64,000 nucleotides of DNA, taken from Nonomuraea sp. NEAU-A123. GTDB lineage: Bacteria > Actinomycetota > Actinomycetes > Streptosporangiales > Streptosporangiaceae. Position 1 is the stretch's first letter; every line of letters starts with the position of its first letter. The position numbers and the translations under genes are program-made. Below the pieces are notes generated by a model. That model did no database searches. It was given only the letters and a program-made list of their open reading frames with translations, and had not been told where the DNA came from. Where the stretch lies: NCBI RefSeq assembly GCF_018603905.1, contig NZ_JAHFZZ010000038.1:25901-89900 (forward strand). Reading direction: 5' to 3'. This document shows positions 46,426-55,811 of the stretch, piece by piece.

Positions 46426-47859
46426 ATGCCCGCGTACCGGTTCAACTCTCCCCCCGGCTGGCCGGTCCCGCCTCGTGGGTGGAAGCCGCCGCAGGGATGG
46501 CAGCCGGACCCGTCGTGGCCGCCGGCTCCCACAGGCTGGGAATTCTGGGTTTCTGAGGAGGCGCCGGCCGTACCGGCTCCGAGCGCACCGCAGCCACCAG
46601 AACGTAAGGGTGGCGGGTTTTTCGGCGCTAAGAAGCGGCTCGAAGAGGAGAACACCCAGCTACGCCAATGGGTGGAGCGATTGGGTGGGATGGACGCCAT
46701 GCGCATCGCGGCGATGACCGAGGCCCTGCACGTAGAGCACGCGGGACTGCACACCGCCATCGATGACACCACCCGGCGCTTGCGTGAGACGGAGCAGCGG
46801 GTCGTGCAGACCGAGGAGACCGTTCTGCTCCAGGAGGTGGGTGTCTACGAGTACCGGCATCCGCTGAGCGACGCGGTGGACTATAAGGACCAACTCGCGC
46901 GGGTGAAGGCTCGTATCAAGGAGATGGTCAGAGAGGGGCGAGCCGTCGTCGGCGCCACCAGTTGGCAGGTGAACGGGTCGGTAGCCGAGGGACGCAAGAT
47001 GGTGCGCGACTTCTCCAAGCTGATGCTGCGCGCGTACAACGCCGAGGCGGACAACTGTGTGCGGACCATGCGCCCGTACAAGCTTCAGTCGGCGATCGAT
47101 CGGCTGGAGAAGGCCGTGGAGACGATCGTCAAGCTGGGACGGACGATGAACATCCACGTCCATGCTGACTATCACCGCGCGCGGATTCACGAACTGGAGT
47201 TGACGGCCGACTACCTGGCCAAGCAAGAAGAGGAGAAGGAACTCATCCGGGCGCAGCGCGAGCAGCAGCGTGAGGAGGAGGCCGCACGCCGCGAGTTCGA
47301 GCGTGAGAAGGCGCGCCTGCGCAAGGAGGAGGCGCACTACCGGTCAGCACTGGCCAAGCTGCTGAAGAACGGCGCCGCGTCCGCAGAGAGCGTGGACGAG
47401 TTGAAGGCCAAGCTGGAGGAGATCGGTGCGGCTGTCACCGACGTAGAGGCCCGCGAAGCGAACATCAGGGCTGGGTACGTGTACGTCATCTCCAACATCG
47501 GGGCGTTCGGGGAGAACGTCGTGAAGATCGGCATGACCCGCCGGCTGGAGCCTGAAGACCGCGTGCGCGAACTGGGTGACGCCTCAGTGCCGTTCAGGTT
47601 CGACACGCATGCGCTGATCTTCAGTGAGGATGCGGTGGGACTGGAGGCTCGACTGCACGCAGAACTGAGCGATCACCGGCTCAACAAGGTGAACCTGCGA
47701 CGAGAGTTCTTCCACGCCACTCCGGCCGAGGTGCGTGACCTGCTACAGAAGATCGCTGGTCAACACCTCCTGGAGTACCGCGACACGGCCGAAGCCCTGG
47801 AGTGGCGGCAGTCGGTCGGGGCGACCGAAAAACGTAACTCCATCCGGGTTGGCGGATAG
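46426..47859 (+). CDS. DUF4041 / GIY-YIG (T5orf172-type) nuclease-like protein
   Basis: 477 residues with a modular layout: Pro/Trp-rich N-terminus (PPGWPVPPRGWKPPQGWQPD), a coiled coil (KKRLEEENTQLRQWVERLGG), the DUF4041 domain about 135-265 (VYEYRHPLSDAVDYKDQLAR; RDFSKLMLRAYNAEADN), a long charged coiled coil about 265-330, and a C-terminal GIY-YIG variant about 345-440 (AGYVYVISNIGAFGENVVKI, GMTRRLEPEDRVRELGDASV, then REFFH). Such proteins are common in phages and accessory DNA, and some are suspected in DNA cleavage or defence. Function here is unproven. The ATG has GAGGAG upstream. Confidence 0.88.
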   Translation: MPAYRFNSPPGWPVPPRGWKPPQGWQPDPSWPPAPTGWEFWVSEEAPAVPAPSAPQPPERKGGGFFGAKKRLEEENTQLRQWVERLGGMDAMRIAAMTEALHVEHAGLHTAIDDTTRRLRETEQRVVQTEETVLLQEVGVYEYRHPLSDAVDYKDQLARVKARIKEMVREGRAVVGATSWQVNGSVAEGRKMVRDFSKLMLRAYNAEADNCVRTMRPYKLQSAIDRLEKAVETIVKLGRTMNIHVHADYHRARIHELELTADYLAKQEEEKELIRAQREQQREEEAARREFEREKARLRKEEAHYRSALAKLLKNGAASAESVDELKAKLEEIGAAVTDVEAREANIRAGYVYVISNIGAFGENVVKIGMTRRLEPEDRVRELGDASVPFRFDTHALIFSEDAVGLEARLHAELSDHRLNKVNLRREFFHATPAEVRDLLQKIAGQHLLEYRDTAEALEWRQSVGATEKRNSIRVGG

Positions 47860-47997
47860 GGTACGCGTCCTCCGGACCCAGGCTTTGATTTTTTGCGAAG
47901 CTGTTCGATCTTCTCGGGCCCTTAGAGCTTTAAGGCTGAGGTTACGGGCTTGCGGATCGCCGTCAGCATCGATGGTCTTAAGAAATTCGAGTGCGCC

Positions 47998-48648
47998 ATG
48001 AGTGCAGCCGGGTGTTGCATGAATCAGATGATCGACGAACCGCTGGAACGACTCCGCGCCGCCGCAAGAGGCACCCGCGAACTGGCCCTGAACCGGGCGG
48101 CCACCGGCCTGGGTCACGAGGACGCCGACGACGACGACGGCACGATCGGCACGGACGGTGCCCTCGGGTTCGACCCGTTCCCGCTGCTCGAAGCTCTCCA
48201 CCGCAACGGCGTCCGGGCCGTAGTGATCGGGCAAGTCGCCGGCATCATGCACGGATCCACCGAACTGACCGGCGATCTGGACCTGCTCTGGGACGGCGCC
48301 CCGGCCCACGCCCCGGCCCTGGCGGCCGCCTTCACCTCCGTCAGCGCCCAACTCGCCGACGAGAAGGGCAAACCCGTAGCAACTCACCCGGATTCCCTTC
48401 TCCGCCCCAAAGTGCAGTTCACCTCACCCGAAGCCAGCGGCGACTGCTGCACCCCGGCGCTCCCCTGGGGAACCCTCCCGGTCCGAGAGTGTCTCGACCG
48501 CGCGATCACCGCAGTCGACCCGGGCGGCCTGGAAGTTCACTACGTCTCCCGAAAAGACCTGATCCAGCTGCGCCGCGCCATAGGCCGCCCTAAGGACCTC
48601 CGCCGAGCAGACGAACTGGACTCGTCCGCCTCAGACCGCCGAGGTTGA
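47998..48648 (+). CDS. nucleotidyltransferase-like protein
   Basis: About 216 residues. VRAVVIGQVAGIMHGSTELT then GDLDLLWDGAP near residues 75-100 is the G[GS]-x-DxD core of a minimal or AbiEii-like nucleotidyltransferase; YVSRKDLIQLRRAIGRPKDL near 185 is the helix with K-D that ends many such proteins. GKPVATHPDSLLRPKVQFTS resembles the substrate-side strand. The N-terminal 65 residues (acidic HEDADDDDGTIG) are unusual. The start is uncertain: TTG 47950, ATG 47998, 48019 or 48028. It lies 138 nt after the DUF4041 gene on the same strand. Confidence 0.65.
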   Translation: MSAAGCCMNQMIDEPLERLRAAARGTRELALNRAATGLGHEDADDDDGTIGTDGALGFDPFPLLEALHRNGVRAVVIGQVAGIMHGSTELTGDLDLLWDGAPAHAPALAAAFTSVSAQLADEKGKPVATHPDSLLRPKVQFTSPEASGDCCTPALPWGTLPVRECLDRAITAVDPGGLEVHYVSRKDLIQLRRAIGRPKDLRRADELDSSASDRRG

Positions 48649-48831
48649 CGGCCCACCTCCCAACCCCGCCGAAGTGATTGGAGACTCCTTCTAAAGGGCC
48701 CGGTGGAGCGGCTTGGATGACGCGCAACCGGCAATGCTGCAGGCCGGGCCCGCCGCTCATGGCTGGGGTGATCAGTGCTGGACGCTGGGCTGGGTCGTGG
48801 CGATGATCGAGCGGCGGCGTTTTTCTATGTC
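48649..48831. other. gap, nothing recognised
   Basis: 183 nt between convergent genes, with no hairpin stronger than background and no ORF of interest. Confidence 0.6.
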
Positions 48832-49734
48832 TTACGCCACCAGGACCGCCGCCCCGAGCGCGTGCCCGACGGCCGCCTCGTTGAACGCCCGGATGGCCGC
48901 CGTCTCCGCCGCCTTCACCCACGCCAGGCCGAGGATCGAGGGAGGCAAGCCCGTGACGGGGACGAAGCTGACATCCGGGCGCGTGTGGTGAGCCGCCGTG
49001 GGGGTGCAGAACAACATGCCGCCCCGGTCGAGCGCCACCTGGGTCAGGCCCTCCTGGCTGGTGGCCACCGTACCGGCCAGGGGAATGGGGCGGCCGGAAG
49101 GGGTTGTGGGCGGTGCCACTCGTTCGCGCCACGTGCGCGGGGCCGGGCCGTCCAGACCGATCAGGGATACTCCGGTCAGTTCCTCCGCGCCGATGCTCGC
49201 GCGGGCGGCCAGCGGGTGGCGTGAGGAGACGCCGAGCTGGTACGAGACCCGGTTCAGCCCTTCACCCGTCGTCAGATCGGGCTCGTCCACCGGGAGCAGC
49301 GTGAACGCGATGTCCACCTGCCCGGCCCGCAACTTGCCGAAGGGGTCGGAGAGCGGGATCTCCACCAGCTCCGCCTCGCACCCCGGGTAGCGGCTTTCGA
49401 AGGCGCGCACGCTGCCGGTGACGACATCCGTGGGCGTGGCCAGGAAGCCGAGCCTGATCACGCCTGTCACCTCGCGGGCGGCCGCCTTGGCCCGGCTGAC
49501 CGCGTTCGCGAGGCCGTCGTAGGAGGGGCGCAGGTCGGCCAGGAAGCGTTCGCCCAGGGGTGTGAGGCGCACGCGCCTGCTGGTCCGGTGGAAGAGCCGG
49601 CCGCCGACCCTGGTCTCCAGCGAGCGCACGAGCTGGCTCACTCTGCCGGGTGACAGGTAGAGGCGTTCGGCCGTACGCGCGAAGTGCAGCTCCTCGCTGA
49701 GCACGACGAAGCACTCCAGCTCCCTGAACTCCAT
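48832..49734 (-). CDS. LysR-family transcriptional regulator
   Basis: A 300-residue LysR-type regulator. The N-terminal winged HTH is MEFRELECFVVLSEELHFAR, TAERLYLSPGRVSQLVRSLE and RVGGRLFHRTSRRVRLTPLG. The C-terminal effector domain has VIRLGFLATPTDVVTGSVRA near residue 90. ATG 49734 is preceded by a repeated GGTGGAG ribosome-binding stretch; the frame is open upstream to 50070 antisense to the MFS gene. It is divergent from the MFS transporter 91 nt away and should regulate it. Confidence 0.92.
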   Translation of the reverse strand: MEFRELECFVVLSEELHFARTAERLYLSPGRVSQLVRSLETRVGGRLFHRTSRRVRLTPLGERFLADLRPSYDGLANAVSRAKAAAREVTGVIRLGFLATPTDVVTGSVRAFESRYPGCEAELVEIPLSDPFGKLRAGQVDIAFTLLPVDEPDLTTGEGLNRVSYQLGVSSRHPLAARASIGAEELTGVSLIGLDGPAPRTWRERVAPPTTPSGRPIPLAGTVATSQEGLTQVALDRGGMLFCTPTAAHHTRPDVSFVPVTGLPPSILGLAWVKAAETAAIRAFNEAAVGHALGAAVLVA

Positions 49735-49825
49735 CTCCACCTCCACCTGATCGCTTAGCCCACCTAAACCAAGCCTTCGACCTTCGCCATTGTTCCCGCT
49801 GGTGGCCGGCAGAAAGCTGGCTGGC

Positions 49826-51028
49826 ATGACCATGACTGATGTTTCCGTCGGCACTCGGGCGCGCTGGCTCGCCGTGTTCTCGGTCGCGGTGGGCACCTTC
49901 ACCATCGTGACCAGCGAGATGCTGCCCGTTGGCCTGCTGACCTCGATCGCCGACACCCTCGGCGTCTCCGACGGGACGGCCGGGCTGATGATGTCGGCGC
50001 CCGGACTGGTCGCCGCTGTGTCCGCGCCCGTGGTGGCGATCACCACCCGACGGTTCGACCGGCGCGGCACGCTGCTGGGGTTGATGGCGCTGCTGGCGGT
50101 GGCGAACCTGGCGGGCGCGTTCGCGCCGAACTACCCCGTCATGCTGGCCGCCCGGGTGCTGACCGGGGTGAGCATCGGCGGGTTCTGGGCCTTCGCGGCC
50201 GGACTCGGCCCGCGGCTGGTGCCCGAAAGGTCCGTCGGGCGGGCCACGTCGATCATCTTGGCCGGGGTGTCGGTGGCGTCGGTATTGGGAGTGCCCGTGG
50301 CGACGTTCATCTCGTCGTTCGCGGGGTGGCGGACCGCGTTCATCGCCATGGGGGTGCTGGCCCTGGCCCTACTCGCGCTGCTGGCCACCACTCTGCCGCC
50401 CCTGCCCGGCGAACCTCGAGCCCACGCGTCCGAGCCGTTGTCCCGCGAGGCCCCGGCCCGCGCGTCGGAGGGGCGGCTCACGTGGCTCTCCGGCCCGCTC
50501 AAGGTCGTCCTCGGCCTGACCGTCTTGATCGTGTCCGGCCACTTCGCGGCCTACACCTACGTCCGGCCGTTCCTGGAGCAGGTCTCGCACGCCGGTCCCG
50601 CCCTCGTCAGCACCGCCCTCCTCCTGTACGGCGCCGCGGGCGTGGCCGGCAACTTCGCGGCAGGCGCATGGGCGGCCAGGAACCCCAAGCCGGTCCTGGT
50701 CGCGCTGGCCGTGCTGATGGCGTTCTCCATGGCGGCGCTGCCCCTGATCGGCCTGCCCTTGATCGTGCTCATGGTGTGGGGCTTGGGCTACGGCGGCGTG
50801 GGCGTGACCCTGCAGCTCTGGATCATGCGGTCGGGCGGCGGCGAAATGGGCACGGCGCTCTTCGTCGGTGCCTTCAACGTCTCCGTCGCGCTCGGCTCGT
50901 TCGCCGGCGGCCGGATCGTGGACAGCGTGTCGATCTCCGCGGTGATGTGGGTGGGAGCCGCGCTCGCCGTGGTCAGCGCGGCCGTCTCCGGCATCTCCGG
51001 CAGGAGCCGGCGGACGACTGGTTCATGA
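49826..51028 (+). CDS. MFS transporter (DHA1-type, efflux-like)
   Basis: A 400-residue major facilitator protein with twelve predicted helices. FTIVTSEMLPVGLLTSIADT near residue 27 and PGLVAAVSAPVVAITTRRFD with RRFDRRGTLL near 75 are the DHA1 motif A region; TGVSIGGFWAFAAGLGPRLV near 118 is motif C-like. It resembles AraJ/PbuE/YdhP-type exporters of sugars, purines or drugs. ATG 49826 (MTMTDVSVGTRARWL) is chosen. Divergent from the LysR regulator. Confidence 0.9.
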   Translation: MTMTDVSVGTRARWLAVFSVAVGTFTIVTSEMLPVGLLTSIADTLGVSDGTAGLMMSAPGLVAAVSAPVVAITTRRFDRRGTLLGLMALLAVANLAGAFAPNYPVMLAARVLTGVSIGGFWAFAAGLGPRLVPERSVGRATSIILAGVSVASVLGVPVATFISSFAGWRTAFIAMGVLALALLALLATTLPPLPGEPRAHASEPLSREAPARASEGRLTWLSGPLKVVLGLTVLIVSGHFAAYTYVRPFLEQVSHAGPALVSTALLLYGAAGVAGNFAAGAWAARNPKPVLVALAVLMAFSMAALPLIGLPLIVLMVWGLGYGGVGVTLQLWIMRSGGGEMGTALFVGAFNVSVALGSFAGGRIVDSVSISAVMWVGAALAVVSAAVSGISGRSRRTTGS

Positions 51029-51109
51029 AAGGATCGCGCCCGATCGGGGTGCCGCAGTGGGAGCCGGGCAGGTCGTGGCGGTCGTACACCTCCAGCGAGT
51101 CGTCGGATG

Positions 51110-52243
51110 TCATGGCATGCGGGCCCACGCGCGGATGTGCGACACGTCCGTGACCTCCCATTCCGGCTCCTCCTTGAGGACGAAGCGGCGGAGGAACTCG
51201 AGCGTGAACCGGGACACCAGCCGGGTGACCCGCTCTCCGTCCGCGGAGCCGAGACGGTCGAGGTGCCGCTTGCCGGGAATCAGGGTCAGGTCGGTGAAGT
51301 CCCGGTGCATCGTGCCCTTGATCTTGATCCGGACGATGTCCTCGCGCAGGCCCATACCGGCGAAGTCCTCGTAGAAGAAGTCGTTGTAGTAGTACCGGTC
51401 GGTTGCCCCCTCCCGGTAGTCCGCGACGTTGGCCTGGTTGGCGCAGAGCGCGAGGATCGGCACGCGGGCCGGACGGCCGAACAGGTCGCTCCCGTAGTGC
51501 ACCCCGTCGAGGTTGACGGCGGCGCGGGCCCTCGGATCGGCGTGAGCCGCGCTCACGGCGGCCGAGCCGCCGAAGGACATGCCGACGTAGGCCAGCCTCG
51601 ACAGGTCGCAAGCGGCCACGAGGTCGTCAGCCGGCGAGCCTTCGAGCGCGTCGGCGACCGCGATCATGCGGTCGCGCCACTCCCTGGCGACGGCGACCAC
51701 CTCGCCGGTCGCCCACAACTCGTCGAACCAGGCGAAACGAGCGTCGATGTCATTGCCCGCCCGCATGAAGCCCTCGATCCGGGCGAAGAGATCGGCGGCG
51801 GCGCTCAGGAACGTCTGGTCGGTGTCGAGCGTCGATCCGTCAGGGCGGGCGGCGAACCCGCCGCCCCGCTGGAGCACGCTGACGGCCACGAATCCGTGGG
51901 AGGCGAGTTCCTCCATGAGCGCGGTGTTCTGGGCGGGATACAGGTCCGCGCCGTGGGAGAACACGATCACCGGGTGGCGTCCCGGCAGGACTGGGGCGTC
52001 GGCGTGACTGTTCGTGGTCGCGTCGGCGAGGAGGGCCGTGGACGTCGCCGCGTCCCAGCCCGGATTGCGCCGGGCCGTCCACGCGAGGAGGAGTTCTCGC
52101 TCGGGCCCGACCGCGTAGGCGCGCGGCGGAGTGGCGGTCCCGGCGGGCGCCGGATACCACGCCCGGGTCAGGAGCTGGGAACCGAACTCCAGATCCCGTA
52201 CTCCGACGGCGTGCGTACCCGTGGGCGTCGGTAGCCGGATCAT
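51110..52243 (-). CDS. alpha/beta hydrolase (PAF-acetylhydrolase-like)
   Basis: A 377-residue serine hydrolase. HPVIVFSHGADLYPAQNTAL near residue 90 holds the oxyanion region, LAYVGMSFGGSAAVSAAHAD near 200 the nucleophile elbow G-M-S-F-G, VNLDGVHYGSDLFGR follows, and the C-terminal TMHRDFTDLTLIPG likely carries the catalytic His. The overall plan is that of platelet-activating-factor acetylhydrolase-like esterases. There is no signal peptide. Its ATG overlaps the upstream stop by 4 nt, and it is the last gene of a three-hydrolase operon. Confidence 0.85.
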   Translation of the reverse strand: MIRLPTPTGTHAVGVRDLEFGSQLLTRAWYPAPAGTATPPRAYAVGPERELLLAWTARRNPGWDAATSTALLADATTNSHADAPVLPGRHPVIVFSHGADLYPAQNTALMEELASHGFVAVSVLQRGGGFAARPDGSTLDTDQTFLSAAADLFARIEGFMRAGNDIDARFAWFDELWATGEVVAVAREWRDRMIAVADALEGSPADDLVAACDLSRLAYVGMSFGGSAAVSAAHADPRARAAVNLDGVHYGSDLFGRPARVPILALCANQANVADYREGATDRYYYNDFFYEDFAGMGLREDIVRIKIKGTMHRDFTDLTLIPGKRHLDRLGSADGERVTRLVSRFTLEFLRRFVLKEEPEWEVTDVSHIRAWARMP

Positions 52244-53400
52244 CGGCGTCCCTCCGCGCAGTCGAAGGCTGTGGTCACATAGGCGATGCTCTGCCGCGTG
52301 CCGATGACGCCCGGGGTGTTCGCGTTGTCCATCCTGTTCATCACGTAGGCGATGGTCAGGTTGCGGTCGAGGTCGTTGACGACGATCGAGCCACCCCATC
52401 CGCCCCAGAAACAGATCTTGGATTCGGGCAGGTAGGGCAGCACCTCGGGCATGGTCAGGCCGAAGCCGACACCGAACCGCCGCGGCGCGCCGAGTACGAG
52501 GTCGACCCCGCTGGCCTGCTCGTCGAAGACCAGCTCGATCGTCTCCGGGCTCAGCAGACGGTGACCCCGCGCGACGCCGCCGTGCGACATCGCCGACTGG
52601 ATGAGGGCGAGTGCGCGAGCGTTCGTGTGCCCGTTGCCCGAGCCGATGTCCGCGGCGCGCCACTCGTCGCTCCAGCTCGCGGCGGCGTCGGGGGCCGGCG
52701 AGGTCAACGCCCTGAACGTCACACCGGCGGGGTCGAGCGCCGTGAGGTCGACCGGCCGGGGCGGCGGCGGGACGATGTTGGCGACCCGGCCGTAGTCCGC
52801 GCGGGGCACACCGATGCTGAAGTCGGCGTCCAGCACGGAGGCGATGTCGTAGGCGACGAACTCCTTGAGCGAGCGGCCGGTGATCCGGCGGAGCACCTCG
52901 CCGACAAGGTGGCCCTGGCTGAGCGCGTGGTAGCCGGAGGCGGTGCCCGGCTCCCACCAGGGCGCCTGGGCCGCGAGCCGCGCGGTGGAACGATCCCAGT
53001 CGTAGAGGTCGTCGAGCGTGACCGGCTGGTCCCAGGCCGGAAGCCCGGAGGTGTGGGCCAGGAGGTGCCGGACCTCTATGTCCTGTTTGCCGGCAGCGGC
53101 GAACTCCGGCCAGTAGGTCGCGACCTTCTCTCGCACGTCGAGCAGGCCGCGGTCGACGAGCATCAGCGCGGCGAGCGCCATCACGGTCTTGGTCGAGGAC
53201 CACACACAGGTGATGGTGTCCTCGGCCCACGGTGTCCTCCTGGCCTCGTCCATCCAGCCACCCCAGATGTCGACGACCAGTTCGCCCTCGTGCACGACGG
53301 CGATCGACGCACCGAGTTCGCCGTCCGAGTCGAGCTGCCCGGCGAACTCTTCGGCGAGCCGCGCGAACCTGCTCGTGTACGTGCCTGCGAGGTCAACCAC
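52240..53400 (-). CDS. beta-lactamase-family esterase (EstB-like)
   Basis: A 386-residue serine hydrolase of the class C beta-lactamase fold. The nucleophile motif is CVWSSTKTVMALAALMLVDR near residue 66 (SxxK); the second motif is YHALSQGHLVGEVLRRITGR near 155, where YHA replaces YxN as in esterases such as EstB; the third region is CFWGGWGGSIVV near 335 with a W-G-G-W-G loop. This pattern points to an esterase rather than a peptidoglycan enzyme. GTG 53400. It overlaps the upstream gene by 8 nt and the downstream one by 4 nt. Confidence 0.9.
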   Translation of the reverse strand: MVDLAGTYTSRFARLAEEFAGQLDSDGELGASIAVVHEGELVVDIWGGWMDEARRTPWAEDTITCVWSSTKTVMALAALMLVDRGLLDVREKVATYWPEFAAAGKQDIEVRHLLAHTSGLPAWDQPVTLDDLYDWDRSTARLAAQAPWWEPGTASGYHALSQGHLVGEVLRRITGRSLKEFVAYDIASVLDADFSIGVPRADYGRVANIVPPPPRPVDLTALDPAGVTFRALTSPAPDAAASWSDEWRAADIGSGNGHTNARALALIQSAMSHGGVARGHRLLSPETIELVFDEQASGVDLVLGAPRRFGVGFGLTMPEVLPYLPESKICFWGGWGGSIVVNDLDRNLTIAYVMNRMDNANTPGVIGTRQSIAYVTTAFDCAEGRR

Positions 53401-54610
53401 GGTCCGCTCCTCGCGGGTCCGTCAGCCAGATCAGGCCGTCGCCGAGGCGGCTGCGCCACCATGTCTCGTCGTGGCCTCCGGCGAACTCACGGTAGACGTA
53501 GTCGTAGCCCTTGAGGGTGAGCACGTCGCGAAAGTGCCTGCTGGCGTGGATCTGGTGCGGAGTCGCGGGCGGCGGTCCCGTCTCGAACGCCCCGACGTCC
53601 TGGTAGATCCGGATCGGGGCCCGTTCCGCCCGTGTGTACTCCCCGATGATGGCGGGCGTCCTGGACCTGGCGCCGATCGCGCGAGGGCCGGAGCCGGCGA
53701 GCTGGAAGTACTCCCGCAGAGTGTCCGGGTCCCACCAGACCGACCCCGAAAGCATGAGTACGTTGCCGAAGACCTCCGGGTGGCGCAGGCCGGTGTAGGC
53801 CGCGCACAGTCCGCCCAGGCTGCAGCCGGCGATGACGGTTCCAGCCGGATCGGCGGTCAGGTGGTACGCCTCCCGCGCCCACGGCAGCAGTTCCTCGGCG
53901 AGGAAGCGGGAGAAGCCGGCGTCGCACGTCAGCTCGGCGTTGCGGTCGAGCTGCCCGACGAGGATCGCCGCCGTGGGTGCGATCCGACCGTCGGCGTGCA
54001 GGTTGTCCAGGACCGTCACGGCGCTGTGCCGGGCCTGACCGTCGAGGACCACCAGGACGCCGAGCGGGCCGGCGAGGTGGTCGTGGCCCGGCGGCGTGTA
54101 CACCCACACCTCCCGGCCGTCGCCGAGGACCGCACCGGTCACGGTCCCGCGGGGCGTGTCCGGCCGCCGGTCGGCCCAGGAGAGCGGCTCGGCACCGGGG
54201 CAGACCAGGATCGACTCCGGGGAGCCGAGCACACTGTAGTCGTGCGGTTCGCGTACGCGGGCGTGCTCGTCGCCGATCCGCTCACTGCCGGACCCGGCAA
54301 AGACCTCGAAGTGGTACGTCGCCCGCACATCCGACTTCACCGGCCACGTGGCGAACCATGTTGACGTGCCCGGCGCCAGGGACAGGGTGCGGCTCTCCGG
54401 AGGGAGCGAACTGACCGCCTCGTTCACCACGACCCGCTCGACCGGCCGGTCGGCGTACCAGAGGAAGGTCACCAGGCACGCGTCCGGATCATCCGGATGG
54501 GGCTCGATCAGCGGCGTGCCGGCCGATCGCAGGTCGGCCCAGAGTGCCGCCTCGGCCGCGAGGGGGTCGTCCGACTCCAGCAGAGCCCTGATGCGCGGGC
54601 CGTCTTCCAT
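53393..54610 (-). CDS. enterochelin esterase-like alpha/beta hydrolase (Fes/IroE-like)
   Basis: A 405-residue protein with an N-terminal immunoglobulin-like domain of the enterochelin esterase type (VTFLWYADRPVERVVVNEAV; TWFATWPVKSDVRATYHFEV) and a C-terminal esterase D fold. VWVYTPPGHDHL near residue 170, AGCSLGGLCAAYTGLRHPEV near 270 (nucleophile in GCSLGG), and EFAGGHDETWWRSRL near 385 with the catalytic His. Family members hydrolyse the ester bonds of catecholate siderophores to release iron. First gene of the operon; start ATG 54610 with AGGAGAGG upstream. The real ester substrate is unknown. Confidence 0.88.
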   Translation of the reverse strand: MEDGPRIRALLESDDPLAAEAALWADLRSAGTPLIEPHPDDPDACLVTFLWYADRPVERVVVNEAVSSLPPESRTLSLAPGTSTWFATWPVKSDVRATYHFEVFAGSGSERIGDEHARVREPHDYSVLGSPESILVCPGAEPLSWADRRPDTPRGTVTGAVLGDGREVWVYTPPGHDHLAGPLGVLVVLDGQARHSAVTVLDNLHADGRIAPTAAILVGQLDRNAELTCDAGFSRFLAEELLPWAREAYHLTADPAGTVIAGCSLGGLCAAYTGLRHPEVFGNVLMLSGSVWWDPDTLREYFQLAGSGPRAIGARSRTPAIIGEYTRAERAPIRIYQDVGAFETGPPPATPHQIHASRHFRDVLTLKGYDYVYREFAGGHDETWWRSRLGDGLIWLTDPRGADRG

Positions 54611-54689
54611 ACCATGCCAGCCTCTCCTGGTCGTGACGCCTTCCGACTCCACGAACCCAAGCACAGCCGTGCGGACGGATGGCCCATCG

Positions 54690-55730
54690 CTAGGGATCGG
54701 CCATCGCGGCCCGCGAGACGACGGAATCGTGCCAGGGATCGAGCGGAACTACCCCGATCGACCGCCCGTCCGCGTCGAGGATGCGACCCATGCGCTTGGC
54801 CGTCCGAAGCGTGACCATCCGGTCGCAGACCTCCAGAGCGGGGATGGCCGCGGTCATACGCGCCTCGGCGCTCTGGACGTCCGACATCCCGCGCAGCCAC
54901 TGGCTGACGAAGAGGTTGGTCCGCGCGGCGATGGCGAAGGTGCCGCGGTTCTCCGGCAGCGCCGCCAGCGCCCGGCCGGCGGATTCGAGGGCTCCGGCGG
55001 GCACGCGCGTGAGGTAGTTGACGAGGATCGGCCAGCCCGCTGCCTCAGGGGTGACGTCGCATCGCATCGAGATGAGGCCCGCGGCCCGCATCGCCGCGAG
55101 CCTCCGGGTCGTCGTCGAGGCGCTCTCCCCGAGTTGCTGCGCGAGGATGGCAGCCGGGGCCCGGGCGTCCAGGCTGAGTGCGCGGAACAGCGCCCGGTGC
55201 CGCTCGGTGACGGCGATCGGCCGAGATCCCGGGTTGGGCCGCCGATCCAGATGCTTGATCTCGTCGCGGTCCAGGGCGTCGAGGCGCCAGGAACTGCCCT
55301 CGCCGTACATCTGGGTGATCGGATAGAGCTCGGTGCGCAGCACGCCGGGAAGTGCGCCGATCTGGTCGATCACGAGGTCGGCCAGCGCGTGTGGGGAGTC
55401 GGCCATCAGCGTCAGGACGAGGCTGCGACCCGACGCGGCGATCGCGATCGACGCGACTCGCGGATTGACCCGCAGGGCGGCGATGACGGCCGCCCGATCA
55501 CCGGGACGGCATTCCAGGTCGAGGTACGCGGGCGAAAGCTGGCGCATGAGACTCGGCCCCGGCGTGACAAGTACGGACACGAGGCCGCGGTCGACGAGCC
55601 GCTGCCAGCGACGCGCGGCGGTGATCGGGTGCAGGCCGCAGGCCGGTCCGACGGTCGTCCAGGGCGCGCGGGGGGCGAGCTGGACGGCGTGGATCAGCCG
55701 GAGGTCGTGCTCGTCGAGCTCCTGGCGCAC
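54690..55730 (-). CDS. Lrp/AsnC-family regulator with duplicated domains
   Basis: About 346 residues, twice the usual length. The first half has an HTH (LDEHDLRLIHAVQLAPRAPW, TVGPACGLHPITAARRWQRL) and a RAM domain (AYLDLECRPGDRAAVIAALR). The second half repeats it (RHRALFRALSLDARAPAAIL, AQQLGESASTTTRRLAAMRA; then ILVNYLTRVPAGALESAGRA). Such double AsnC proteins can form a pseudo-dimer in one chain. GTG 55730 is chosen for GGAGGTGAAGG; ATG 55766 is also in frame. Divergent from the M20 amidohydrolase, its probable target. Confidence 0.88.
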   Translation of the reverse strand: MRQELDEHDLRLIHAVQLAPRAPWTTVGPACGLHPITAARRWQRLVDRGLVSVLVTPGPSLMRQLSPAYLDLECRPGDRAAVIAALRVNPRVASIAIAASGRSLVLTLMADSPHALADLVIDQIGALPGVLRTELYPITQMYGEGSSWRLDALDRDEIKHLDRRPNPGSRPIAVTERHRALFRALSLDARAPAAILAQQLGESASTTTRRLAAMRAAGLISMRCDVTPEAAGWPILVNYLTRVPAGALESAGRALAALPENRGTFAIAARTNLFVSQWLRGMSDVQSAEARMTAAIPALEVCDRMVTLRTAKRMGRILDADGRSIGVVPLDPWHDSVVSRAAMADP

Positions 55731-55811
55731 GAATCCTTCACCTCCGGCGAGGAAATGCCGATCCACTGATGATTACGGGTCACCACCACCATAAATGGCG
55801 TTAATCAGACG

